A stretch of DNA of 64,000 bases, taken from NCBI RefSeq assembly GCF_024979295.1, contig NZ_JANLCJ010000004.1:310001-374000 (forward strand). The letters run 5' to 3'. This stretch comes from Herbiconiux daphne. Lineage in GTDB: Bacteria; Actinomycetota; Actinomycetes; Actinomycetales; Microbacteriaceae. The notes below the pieces were generated by a model that made no database searches, was not told where the DNA came from, and was given only the letters and a program-made list of their open reading frames with translations. Both the position numbers and the translations under genes were made by a program. How positions within the stretch are numbered: the stretch's first letter is position 1; each line of letters begins with the position of its first letter. Of the stretch, positions 39,347-47,292 are shown piece after piece.

Positions 39347-39705
39347 CGCACGGTGGCGGGCCCGTTGGCACCGCCGTGCCCGTTTCCGTTGTGCCCGTTG
39401 CCGTTGGCACCCGGCTCCTCGGTGAACTGCAGCCCACCGCTGCCGTTCGACGACTGGGTCAGGATGTCGAGCCACTCGCGGTTGATCGAGGGCACGCGGC
39501 CGCCTGCGAACTTGAAATAAAGAGGAATGGATGCGTCGAGCCAGATGCTCGAGCGCCCGTCGCCGATCGCGGGGTCGTCTTTCCAGGAGAAGAAGAAGCT
39601 CTCTTTGCGCCGCAGTTTCGCCGCGATGACGATCTGCAGGTGTGTGAGTGTGCGGTCGTCGAACTCGATCTCGATGCTCGATGTGCCGTACAAGAGCTTT
39701 CCCAT
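39343..39705 (-). CDS. DUF7882-type small protein
   Basis: The 120-residue protein starts MGKLLYGTSSIEIEFDDRTL and contains HLQIVIAAKLRRKESFFFSWKDD. I know this pattern from many Microbacteriaceae proteins grouped as DUF7882 (often mislabelled as DNA ligase). The ATG at 39705 follows GGGGG. Asn/Gly/His repeats (GNGHNGNGHGG) make a flexible tail. Function is unknown; the family is largely restricted to this branch of actinobacteria, which supports the taxonomic guess. Confidence 0.82.
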   Translation of the reverse strand: MGKLLYGTSSIEIEFDDRTLTHLQIVIAAKLRRKESFFFSWKDDPAIGDGRSSIWLDASIPLYFKFAGGRVPSINREWLDILTQSSNGSGGLQFTEEPGANGNGHNGNGHGGANGPATVR

Positions 39706-39800
39706 GCCCCCATTAACGCACGCAACCGGCCTGAGTACCGCATACGGGCGGGCATCCGTTCGCCGCACTAGTGTTGCGAGCACGTCGAGATGAGGTGTTC

Positions 39801-40934
39801 GTGTTCAAGAAGAAGCCGCAGACCCCCGAGGGGGCCGCCCTGCAGCCGGGGTCCGACCTCGAGATCGCGGGGCACGACACCGTGCCCGCGGTGCGCATCA
39901 ATGCCTTCCGCATCGGTCTGGTCGGCGCGCTGGGCGTGCTGCTCGCCATCCTCATCGGCGGCATCATCACGCAGCTCAGCACGGTGCTCATCTACATCGG
40001 CGTCGCCCTGTTCCTCGCGCTCGGACTCGACCCGCTGGTGTCGTGGCTCGAGAAGAAGATGAAGCGCTGGCTCGCCATCGTGATCGTCTTCGCCGTGGTC
40101 ATCCTGGTGTTCGGCGGCCTGCTCTTCGCCGTCATCCCGCTCATCGTCGACCAGGCGTCGAACTTCATCGACCAGTTCCCGCAGATTCTCAAGGACTTCA
40201 CCAACAGCGACTTCGTCGCCGGAGTGCAGTCGCAGCTCGGCGGCATCATCGACATCGACAAGGCGGTGCAGGGCGCCACCGACTTCGTGCAAGACCCGAA
40301 CAACCTGCTCGCCGTCGGCGGCGGCCTGCTGGCCGTCGGCACCGGCATCGCGTCGGGGGCGACGGGCGCCGTCATCGTGCTCATCCTGACGCTCTACTTC
40401 CTCGCGTCGCTCCGCAGCATGAAGCGGGTCACCTACCGCTTCGTGCCCGCCAACAAGCGGCCCGCGTTCGCATCGCTCACCGACGACGTCACCGGGGCCG
40501 TCGGGCGCTACGTGGTGGGGCAGATCGGCCTGGCGGCCATCAACGGCATCCTGAGCCTCATCTTCTTGAGCATCATCGGGGCCCCGCTGCCGGCGCTGTT
40601 CGCGTTCGTCGCTTTCCTGGCCTCGCTGATCCCGCTCGTCGGCACCCTCTCGGGCTCGATCATCATCGTGCTCGTGTGCCTGTTCGCGTCACCGCTGACA
40701 GCCCTCGTCGCGGCGATCTACTACATCATCTACATGCAGGTGGAGGCCTACTTCCTGAGCCCCCGCATCATGAACCGTGCCGTCTCGGTGCCGGGCGCGA
40801 TCGTCGTGATCGCAGCCGTCGCGGGCGGCACCCTGGGCTCGGTGCTGGGCGCGCTGGTCGCCATCCCGATCGCCGCTTCGGGCATCATCATCATTCAGAA
40901 GGTCGTCTTTCCGAAGCAGGACGCCAAGCTCTGA
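39801..40934 (+). CDS. AI-2E family (PerM-like) membrane transporter
   Basis: I start at GTG 39801, five bases after GAGATGAGG, giving 377 residues. About eight membrane helices are visible, with a soluble segment after the third (DQASNFIDQFPQILKDFTNSDF) and the PALFAFVAFLASLIPLVGTLSGSIIIV and MQVEAYFLSPRIMNRAVSVPG motifs of the AI-2E/PerM family. Members export peptides, act as antiporters or export autoinducer-2; which applies here is unknown. It diverges from the DUF7882 gene. Confidence 0.87.
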   Translation: MFKKKPQTPEGAALQPGSDLEIAGHDTVPAVRINAFRIGLVGALGVLLAILIGGIITQLSTVLIYIGVALFLALGLDPLVSWLEKKMKRWLAIVIVFAVVILVFGGLLFAVIPLIVDQASNFIDQFPQILKDFTNSDFVAGVQSQLGGIIDIDKAVQGATDFVQDPNNLLAVGGGLLAVGTGIASGATGAVIVLILTLYFLASLRSMKRVTYRFVPANKRPAFASLTDDVTGAVGRYVVGQIGLAAINGILSLIFLSIIGAPLPALFAFVAFLASLIPLVGTLSGSIIIVLVCLFASPLTALVAAIYYIIYMQVEAYFLSPRIMNRAVSVPGAIVVIAAVAGGTLGSVLGALVAIPIAASGIIIIQKVVFPKQDAKL

Positions 40935-40935
40935 C

Positions 40936-40980
40936 CGCCTGGGAGCCGGTCGGCCCATCGCTGTACCTCGCCTGGGAGCC
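40936..40980. repeat. 12-bp direct repeat just after a stop codon
   Basis: CGCCTGGGAGCC occurs at 40936-40947 and 40969-40980, beginning two bases after the TGA of the AI-2E-family gene. Confidence 0.7.
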
Positions 40981-41028
40981 TGACGCAACCCCTGACCGAC
41001 TCGCCCCGACCGGCGTAGGTTCGGCGGC

Positions 41029-41514
41029 ATGACCGATCACGAAGACGACATCGCAACCATCTCCAAACTGATCTCCGCGTCGAAGATCGCCCTGGTCACC
41101 ACCCAGACCGCCGACGGCGAGCTGCACAGCCGGCCGTTGGCCGTTCAAGAGGCGGAGTTCGACGGCGACCTCTGGTTCTTCACCCAGCACCCCAGCGAGA
41201 AGACCGACGACATCGCCGTGAACCCCCAGGTGAACGCCGCGTTCGAATCCGGCAAGGGCTACCTCTCGGTCTCGGGCACCGCCACGGTCGAGCGCGACCA
41301 GGCGAAGATCGACGAGTTGTGGTCGAAGGGCGTCGAGGCCTGGTTCCCCGAGGGCCGCGAAGACCCCACCGTCGCGCTGCTGAAACTGCACGCCGAGTCG
41401 GCCGAGTACTGGTCGATGGACGACCCGCGGGCCGTCACCCTGTTCAAGATCGCGAAGGCAGCGGTCACCGGCGGCCAGCCCGACGTGGGCGAGAACCGCA
41501 CCGTCGAGCTCTGA
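41029..41514 (+). CDS. Pyridoxamine 5'-phosphate oxidase-like protein (general stress protein 26 type)
   Basis: The 161-residue split-barrel flavin-binding protein has SASKIALVTTQTADGELHSRPLAVQ at the N-terminus, DLWFFTQHPSEKTDDIAVNPQVNAAF in the middle and YLSVSGTATVERDQAKIDELW, all as in general stress protein 26. Such proteins bind FMN or F420 and are induced by stress. The ATG has no obvious ribosome-binding site. It is followed by a Dps gene 101 bases later, which fits a stress-protection neighbourhood. Confidence 0.87.
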   Translation: MTDHEDDIATISKLISASKIALVTTQTADGELHSRPLAVQEAEFDGDLWFFTQHPSEKTDDIAVNPQVNAAFESGKGYLSVSGTATVERDQAKIDELWSKGVEAWFPEGREDPTVALLKLHAESAEYWSMDDPRAVTLFKIAKAAVTGGQPDVGENRTVEL

Positions 41515-41615
41515 GGCATGGGTCGCCGGTCACTCGGCCGCGCGACCGGCTCTTCGCCCTCAGTTCCGCACCCCCTCACCCGCACACCCCCCACACGACG
41601 AAAGCGAGACTCATC

Positions 41616-42161
41616 ATGACCTCCACCATCGAACGGCACGTCGAAGCCCCCTCCGACGCCGGAGCCAAGCCCACCCGCCGCCAGAACGCCGAGCGCGGCT
41701 TCAAGGCGTCGAAAGAGCTCACCGACAGCATGCAGAAGGTGCTCGTCGACCTGATCGAGTTGCATCTTCAGGGCAAGCAGGCGCACTGGAACGTGGTGGG
41801 CAAGAACTTCCGCGACCTGCACCTGCAGCTCGACGAGATCATCGACGACGCCCGTGAGTTCAGCGACGTGGTGGCCGAGCGCCTGCGCGCCCTGCACGCC
41901 GTCGCCGACGGGCGCAGCGACACCGTGGCCGCGACGACCACGCTGCCCGAATACCCGAACGGCGAGATCGACACGGCCGAGACCGTCGATCTCGTCACCG
42001 TGCGGCTCGAGGCCGTGGTGGGAACCATGCGCGAGGTGCACGACACCGTCGACGAGGCCGACCCGACGAGCGCCGACATCCTGCACGGCATCATCGAGAA
42101 GCTCGAGCAGCACGCCTGGATGGTGAGCGCCGAGAACCGCAAGCCCGCCAAGTCGCGCTGA
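41616..42161 (+). CDS. dps: Dps-family ferritin-like DNA-protection protein
   Basis: The 181-residue protein has the four-helix Dps fold with the inter-subunit ferroxidase site residues in LHLQGKQAHWNVVGKNFRDLHLQLDEIIDDAREFSDVVAERL. The His of AHWN, the Asp of LDEIID and the following Glu/Asp are the iron ligands. The first 30 residues (PSDAGAKPTRRQNAERGFKAS) are basic and flexible and may bind DNA. It stores iron and limits hydroxyl radicals. The chosen ATG gives a normal family length. Confidence 0.9.
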   Translation: MTSTIERHVEAPSDAGAKPTRRQNAERGFKASKELTDSMQKVLVDLIELHLQGKQAHWNVVGKNFRDLHLQLDEIIDDAREFSDVVAERLRALHAVADGRSDTVAATTTLPEYPNGEIDTAETVDLVTVRLEAVVGTMREVHDTVDEADPTSADILHGIIEKLEQHAWMVSAENRKPAKSR

Positions 42162-42192
42162 CCTGGCGGTCTCGGCCGACTAGCGGCGGCCG

Positions 42193-42783
42193 CTAGCCGG
42201 TGGCCGCCAGCGGGAACACGAGCAGTGAGCTCGTGGCCGTGGCCACGACTCTGCCCGCGGCATCCGTCACCGACGCCTCGGCGAACGCGACCCGCCGGCC
42301 CGGCTTCACCACGCGGCCCACGCACGTGAGTTCGCCGCTGTCGTGGTGCAGCGGGCGCAGGTAGCTCACCTTGATCTCGATCGAGGTGTAGCCGACGCCG
42401 GCGGGCAGAGTGGTCTGCACGGCGCAGCCGGCCGCGGAGTCGAGCAGCGTGCACACCAGGCCACCGTGCACGATGCCGATGGGGTTGTAGTGCGACTCGT
42501 TCGGGGTGCAGGTGAACGTGGCGGTGCCGGGTTCGGCCGACACCAGGGTCATGTCGACGAGCTTGCCGATGGGCGGCGGCGGGAGCTCGCCGTCGATCAT
42601 GGCCTGCAGGAACTCCAGGCCGGTCAGGCCGGCGGCGGCCTTGACGCCGATGAAGGGGTCGTCCCACTCGACCAGGCGGCGGCGGACCGGTTGTCGGGCT
42701 GCGTCGGGTGGGGCGGCGTCGGGTGAATCTGCGTCGGGCGAGGCGGCGTCGGGTGGAGGTGCGGATGCGTCGTCGGATTCCAT
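42193..42783 (-). CDS. PaaI-family hotdog thioesterase
   Basis: The 196-residue protein has a single hotdog fold with HYNPIGIVHGGLVCTLLDSAAGCAVQTTLP, the PaaI/4HBT active-site stretch, and YTSIEIKVSYLRPLHHDSGELTCVGRVVKPGRRVAFAEA. It hydrolyses an acyl-CoA, perhaps an aromatic one. Its first 30 residues are a repeat-like tail rich in Pro, Asp and Ala (DAASPDADSPDAAPPDAA), encoded by a short GGGTGGGGCGGCGTC-like repeat; a start further inside is conceivable. Confidence 0.85.
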   Translation of the reverse strand: MESDDASAPPPDAASPDADSPDAAPPDAARQPVRRRLVEWDDPFIGVKAAAGLTGLEFLQAMIDGELPPPPIGKLVDMTLVSAEPGTATFTCTPNESHYNPIGIVHGGLVCTLLDSAAGCAVQTTLPAGVGYTSIEIKVSYLRPLHHDSGELTCVGRVVKPGRRVAFAEASVTDAAGRVVATATSSLLVFPLAATG

Positions 42784-42800
42784 GCCGTCAGGCTACGACC

Positions 42801-44261
42801 TCACACCACGTCGGCGTAGAGCTCCGACGGCGGCATCGGGTGGTGCGACAGCGTGCTCCAGCCGGCCGCGAGGGCGTCGAGGCCCCGTTTCAGTTCGGGC
42901 AGCTGGTGGCCGATCGGAATGCGGATGAACCGCTCGAAGGCCCCGTCGAGGCCGAACCTGGGCCCCGCGGTGATGAGCACTCCGCGCGATCGCACCGACA
43001 GGGCGAGCTGTGAGCTGAACGGCTCCCTGAGGTTCACCCAGACCGCGAGACCACCGTCGACCCGCGGCACCCGCCAGTCGGGGAACCGCTCGCCGAGCAT
43101 GCTCACGATCGTGTCGCGGCCCTCACGCAGTTGCGCCGAGCGCAGTTCGAGCACGGGGTCGAAGTCGCGCAGCAGTTCGGCGACGATCAGCTGGTCGAGC
43201 ACCGGGGTGCCGAGGTCGCCCGCGAACCGGGCTCCCGCGAGCTTGCGGATGATCGCGGGGGTGGCGCGGATCCAGCCGACACGCAACCCCGACCACACCG
43301 TCTTGCCGACCGAGCCGATCGTGATGGCCGAGTCGGCCGTGGCGGCGTCGCCGTAGGCCGCGAACGGCAGGAACGACTCGGCGCGGTCGATGTCGAGCTC
43401 ACCGGTGGTCTCGTCGGCGATCACCAGGCTGCCCTGGCGGGCCGCGTCACTCAGCACCTGACTGCGCAGCTCGGCCGGCATCGACTCCCCGGTGGGATTG
43501 TGGAAGTCGGGCATGAGGTAGGCCAGGGCCGGGCTGGTGCGGGCGAAGGCCTGCTCGAGGCCCACGGCATCCCAGCCGTGCATGCCGTCGTCGCTGGTTC
43601 CCTTCGCGCCCACCGCCACCGGCACCAGGCGCGCGCCGGCGGCCTTCAGCGCCTCGTAGGCGTGCGGGTAGCTCGGCAGCTCGACCACGGCCCGGTCGCC
43701 CCGGCCGAGCAGCACGCGCGCCAGCAGGAAGATGGCGTGCTGCGCCCCGATGGTGATCATGATCTGGTCGACGCTCGTCGGCAGTCCACGCGCGGTGTAG
43801 CGGTCGGCGACGGCTTCGCGCAGCGCGCGGGAGCCGAAGGGATCGAGCCCGCTGCCGCCCAGTTCGACGGCGAACGAATCCATCACCCGCTGCGTGGCGG
43901 CATAGAGACCGGGATAGGCCGGGAGCGTGGCCTTGCTGAAGTCGATGAAGTCGCCCGACACGTCTTGGCCGCCCACCGGCGCACGCCCGGGCAGCCGGGT
44001 CACGCTGCCCGAGCCGCGCACGCTCTGGGTGTAACCGGCGTCGCGCAGCTCGCGATAGGCGGCCGACACCATCGTGCGGCTCACGCCGAGGGCTTGTGCG
44101 AGGTCACGCTCGGCGGGCAGGCGGGTGTCGACCGCGATGCGGCCGTCGAGCACGAGCAACCGGATGCGATCGAACAGCGCCAGATAGGAGGGGCCGGTCG
44201 TCTGCCGCCAGTCACCGAGGTGTGCGATGAGCGACCGGGTTCCGATTCGTGCGTCAGCCAT
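42801..44261 (-). CDS. MocR/GntR-type regulator with aminotransferase domain (YczR-like)
   Basis: The 486-residue protein joins an N-terminal GntR winged helix (RIAVDTRLPAERDLAQALGVSRTMVSAAYRELRDAGY) to a fold-type I aminotransferase domain. The PLP lysine is in SVGKTVWSGLRVGWI (about K319). It diverges from a YczE-type membrane protein gene, a pairing known for the YczR subgroup of MocR regulators. The shared intergenic region has ATTGGC repeats that may be its binding sites. The effector and the role of YczE are not established. Confidence 0.87.
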   Translation of the reverse strand: MADARIGTRSLIAHLGDWRQTTGPSYLALFDRIRLLVLDGRIAVDTRLPAERDLAQALGVSRTMVSAAYRELRDAGYTQSVRGSGSVTRLPGRAPVGGQDVSGDFIDFSKATLPAYPGLYAATQRVMDSFAVELGGSGLDPFGSRALREAVADRYTARGLPTSVDQIMITIGAQHAIFLLARVLLGRGDRAVVELPSYPHAYEALKAAGARLVPVAVGAKGTSDDGMHGWDAVGLEQAFARTSPALAYLMPDFHNPTGESMPAELRSQVLSDAARQGSLVIADETTGELDIDRAESFLPFAAYGDAATADSAITIGSVGKTVWSGLRVGWIRATPAIIRKLAGARFAGDLGTPVLDQLIVAELLRDFDPVLELRSAQLREGRDTIVSMLGERFPDWRVPRVDGGLAVWVNLREPFSSQLALSVRSRGVLITAGPRFGLDGAFERFIRIPIGHQLPELKRGLDALAAGWSTLSHHPMPPSELYADVV

Positions 44262-44277
44262 GCAACCACCCTATCGA

Positions 44278-44315
44278 CATTGGCTACTTGATCAACGGCC
44301 AATGACGCGATTGGC
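44278..44315. promoter_or_regulatory. Candidate YczR operator: CATTGGC inverted repeat plus a third half-site
   Basis: CATTGGC (44278-44284) and GCCAATG (44298-44304) are inverted; ATTGGC recurs at 44310-44315 in direct orientation. The block begins 17 bases before the regulator gene and covers the first codons of the membrane-protein gene. Confidence 0.6.
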
Positions 44316-45342
44316 TTTGCGAGTGAGCGTTCGATCCTTCCGCCTGTTCCGCGTGCTGCTCCTGCTGCGCGTGCCGCGGACTCCGGGGGTGCCGCGCGCC
44401 CTGCGGGTGCTGCGTCTGCTCGCAGGGCTCGTGCTCTACGGGTTCGCCGACAGCCTGATCATCCGGGCGTCGATCGGCGTCGAACCCTGGACCGTGCTCG
44501 CGCAGGGCGTGGCCGAACGCACGGGGTGGAGCATCGGCATCCTCACGAACGTCATCGGCCTCGGCGTGCTGCTGCTCTGGATTCCGCTGCGGCAGCGACC
44601 GGGGCTCGGCACCGTGCTCAACGTGCTGGTCGTCGGTACGTCGATCGACCTCGGCCTGCGGCTGGTGCCGCCGGTGGAGTCGTGGGCGGGGACCGGGTCG
44701 GGGTCGGCGGTGTGGTCGAGTTCGTCGCTGTGGTCGGGGTCGCTGTGGTCAGCGTCGTTGTGGTCGGGGTCATCTGGATCTTCGGGCGCGTCGCTGTCGA
44801 TGCTCGGGATGCAGGTCGGCCTGTTCGTGGCGGGGCTGCTGTTGCTCGCGGTCGCGAGCGGCATCTACATCGGTGCGGATCTCGGGCCCGGTCCGCGCGA
44901 CGGGTTGATGACCGGCATCCGGAGCCGCTTCGGCTGGCCGATCTGGCTGGGCCGTGGCGTGGTCGAGGGATCGGTGCTGCTCGTCGGCTGGCTGCTCGGG
45001 GGTGACGTGGGCATCGGCACGCTCGTGTTCGCGCTGGCGATCGGGCCGCTCTGCGCGGTGACGCTGCCGCTGTTCGGCGCCGTGCCGCGGGCGTCGGGGT
45101 CGCCGGCGTCGCGGTCGTCGCGGTCACGGTCGTCGCGGTCGCGGTCGTCGGGGTCACGGCCGCGCTCGGCGGGATCGCCGTCGTCCGAGCCCTCATCGTC
45201 CGGGCCCTCATCGTCCGGGCCCTCATCGCGAGGGTCGCAGTCGACATCGCCAGGGTCGCCGTCGTCGAAGTCGTCGCGGTCGCCGGTGTCGGCACCGCCG
45301 CCTTCGTCGAGCGCGCCACCCGCGCTGCCGGCGCCGCGGTAA
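44302..45342 (+). CDS. YczE/YitT-like membrane protein with Ser/Arg-rich tail
   Basis: I choose the ATG at 44302, giving 346 residues. It lies inside an operator repeat with no ribosome-binding site, so it may be leaderless; in-frame TTG and GTG codons follow within 25 bases. The first 260 residues have about five membrane helices and LVLYGFADSLIIRASIGVEPWTVLAQGVAERTGWSIGILTNVIGLGVLL, the YczE pattern. A loop carries SSLWSGSLWSASLWSGSSGSSG repeats, and the last 85 residues are an SRSSRSRSSRSRSSGSRPRS-type repeat tail that normal YczE lacks. It is the divergent partner of the MocR-type regulator. Confidence 0.75.
   Translation: MTRLALRVSVRSFRLFRVLLLLRVPRTPGVPRALRVLRLLAGLVLYGFADSLIIRASIGVEPWTVLAQGVAERTGWSIGILTNVIGLGVLLLWIPLRQRPGLGTVLNVLVVGTSIDLGLRLVPPVESWAGTGSGSAVWSSSSLWSGSLWSASLWSGSSGSSGASLSMLGMQVGLFVAGLLLLAVASGIYIGADLGPGPRDGLMTGIRSRFGWPIWLGRGVVEGSVLLVGWLLGGDVGIGTLVFALAIGPLCAVTLPLFGAVPRASGSPASRSSRSRSSRSRSSGSRPRSAGSPSSEPSSSGPSSSGPSSRGSQSTSPGSPSSKSSRSPVSAPPPSSSAPPALPAPR
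45096..45232 (+). repeat. Minisatellite-like repeats in the YczE tail
   Basis: CGGTCGTCG-type nine-base units occupy 45110-45165, and a 15-bp unit (CCTCATCGTCCGGGC) repeats two and a half times at 45190-45232. They encode the low-complexity C-terminal tail. Confidence 0.75.
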
Positions 45343-45376
45343 GGTCGTCTCGCCCGCAGCCCCACCGAGGAGAACC

Positions 45377-46531
45377 ATGGCCCTGGCCGACTATCTCGAC
45401 GCCTTCTCAGAAGATCCGCTCTACCTCAATCACGCGAGCTACGGCCCGCCGTCGAGGGCGGTGACCGACACGGTGCAGCGCCTGTTCGCGATCGCGGCGA
45501 AGGGTGGTCCGGCGGCATCCGCGACCCTGCACAGCGAAGACGGGCGCGCCCGCACGGCGGTCGGGGCGCTGGCGCGCATTCCGGCCGAGCGCATCGCCCT
45601 CACGACGAGCACGTCGCAGGGACTGATGCAGCTCGCGTTCGGGGTGAGCGGTGAGGTGCTGGTGAGTCTCGACGAGTTTCCGGCCAATCTCGTTCCGTGG
45701 CGGCGTGCGGCCGACGCGGGGCGGGTGCGGGTGCGGCCGCTGCCGGGGTCGGGGGCAGGGTCAGATGCCGTCTCTCCCGTGATGGTGACCCCCGAGCGGG
45801 TCGCCGACGCGCTCACTCCCGCGACCAGGGTCGTGTCGGTGAGCGCCGTGGACTTTCGCACGGGGTACCGGGCCGATCTGTGGGGCATCCGGGATGTGAT
45901 CGGGCCGGATCGGCTGCTGGTGGTCGACGGCATCCAGGGGTTCGGGGCCATCGATGCCGACTGGTCGCCGGCCGATGCGGTGGTGGTGGGCGGCCAGAAG
46001 TGGCTGCGGGCGGGGTGGGGCACCGGGTTCATCGGCTTCTCGGAGCGCGGGCTGCAGGCGTTCGCCCCCACGTTGTCTGGCTGGTCGGCGGTCGAGGATG
46101 CCGCGCTCTACGACGGCGCGGAGCACGCGCTGCTGCCCGGGGCCGAGCGGTTCTCGGTGACCAATCTGTCGCCGTTCACGAGCGGGGCGCTGGCGGCGGC
46201 CGCGGAACTGGCCTCTTCGGTGGGCGTCGCCGCGATCGAGGCGAGGATCGAGGGCATGGCGTCGGCCCTGATTGACACCCTGGATGCCGCGGGCATCCTG
46301 GTGCTCTCGCCGCGGCCGGCGGAGTCGCGGGCCGGGATCGTGGTGGCGGGGTTCGGGGCGGGCGGGGCGGCTGCTGTGCACGCTCGGCTCACCGCCGCGG
46401 GGGTGACGTGCACGCTGCACGCCGACGACCGCATCCGGTTCGCGGTGCACGCGACGACGACGCTCGAGGCCGTGGAGACAGCGGGGAGGGTCGTCGGGGC
46501 CGGCGGCGTCGGGGCCGGCGCCGTCGGGTAG
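45377..46531 (+). CDS. Class V aminotransferase-fold PLP enzyme
   Basis: The 384-residue protein follows GAGGAGAACC. YLNHASYGPPSRAVTD near the start, LTTSTSQGLMQLAFG and VVVGGQKWLRAGWGTGFIG with the PLP lysine at K208 place it in the class V aminotransferase/cysteine desulfurase-like superfamily. It lies 34 bases after the YczE gene, so both may share a transcript, and YczR-type regulators are themselves PLP proteins. The substrate is unknown. The last 20 residues are Gly/Ala/Val-rich repeats. Confidence 0.85.
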   Translation: MALADYLDAFSEDPLYLNHASYGPPSRAVTDTVQRLFAIAAKGGPAASATLHSEDGRARTAVGALARIPAERIALTTSTSQGLMQLAFGVSGEVLVSLDEFPANLVPWRRAADAGRVRVRPLPGSGAGSDAVSPVMVTPERVADALTPATRVVSVSAVDFRTGYRADLWGIRDVIGPDRLLVVDGIQGFGAIDADWSPADAVVVGGQKWLRAGWGTGFIGFSERGLQAFAPTLSGWSAVEDAALYDGAEHALLPGAERFSVTNLSPFTSGALAAAAELASSVGVAAIEARIEGMASALIDTLDAAGILVLSPRPAESRAGIVVAGFGAGGAAAVHARLTAAGVTCTLHADDRIRFAVHATTTLEAVETAGRVVGAGGVGAGAVG

Positions 46532-46633
46532 CGGCGGCATCCGGAGTTCGCAGCATCCGCCGGCGCGAGCGACGCCGGCCCCGGCATCCGTGGGCAGCGG
46601 CATCCGAGGGCCGCGGCATCCGAGGTTCGCGGG
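46532..46633. repeat. CGGCATCCG-rich spacer after the aminotransferase gene
   Basis: The 102-base gap holds five GCATCC words in short imperfect repeats (for example GCGGCATCCGAGGGCCG then GCGGCATCCGAGGTTCG). No gene or clear hairpin is present. Confidence 0.6.
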
Positions 46634-47209
46634 TCAGGCCTGCTTGGCTGCGGCCTTCGCCGCGCGCTTGGTCTCGCGCACGCGGGTGAGCGAGTCGGCG
46701 TCGACGATGTCGGCCACCGAGCGGAACGAGCCCTCTTCGCCATACGGCCCGGCCGCCTCACGCCAGCCGGCGGGTGTGACCCCGTATTGCTTGCCGAGCA
46801 GGGCGACGAAGATGCGCGCCTTCTGTTTGCCGAAGCCCGGGAGCGCCTCGAGGCGTTTGAGCAGCGTGGGTGCGTCGGGGTGGTCGCGCGTCCAGAGTTG
46901 GGAGACGTCGCCGCCCCACTCCGACTCGATGGCGGCGCTCAGGGCCTGCACGCGGGCTGCCATCGATCCGGGGTAGCGGTGCACGGCGGGCGTCTGCCGG
47001 AAGAGTTCGACGAAGGCCTCGGGGTCGTAGTTCGCGAGGGTGTGGGCGTCGAGGGCGCCGACGCGGTCGAGAATCTTCTTCGGCCCTTCGAAGGCAGTCT
47101 CCATGGCGATCTGCTGGTCGAGCAGCATGCCGATCATGAGCGCGAACGGATCGGTCGAGAGCAGTTCATCGGCGGCGGCATCGCCGGTGATGTGGAGCGA
47201 GATGGCCAT
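46634..47209 (-). CDS. HhH-GPD family base-excision DNA glycosylase-like protein
   Basis: From the ATG at 47209 the protein is 191 residues. TDPFALMIGMLLDQQIAMETAFEGPKKI is the start of the HhH-GPD fold, and LLKRLEALPGFGKQKARIFVALLGKQYGVTPAGW is the helix-hairpin-helix (LPGFGKQKA). I do not see the iron-sulphur cysteines of endonuclease III nor a clear catalytic Asp after the hairpin, so activity is uncertain. The frame is open to 47275 and a longer start is possible. It is transcribed away from the DUF222-HNH gene. Confidence 0.82.
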   Translation of the reverse strand: MAISLHITGDAAADELLSTDPFALMIGMLLDQQIAMETAFEGPKKILDRVGALDAHTLANYDPEAFVELFRQTPAVHRYPGSMAARVQALSAAIESEWGGDVSQLWTRDHPDAPTLLKRLEALPGFGKQKARIFVALLGKQYGVTPAGWREAAGPYGEEGSFRSVADIVDADSLTRVRETKRAAKAAAKQA

Positions 47210-47292
47210 GCTCCATGCTGGCACGGGGCGGGGGGCGGTGTCGATCGCACCCCGAATCCCCAATGTCAGAGGCATGGTATTGACTGATCCTC

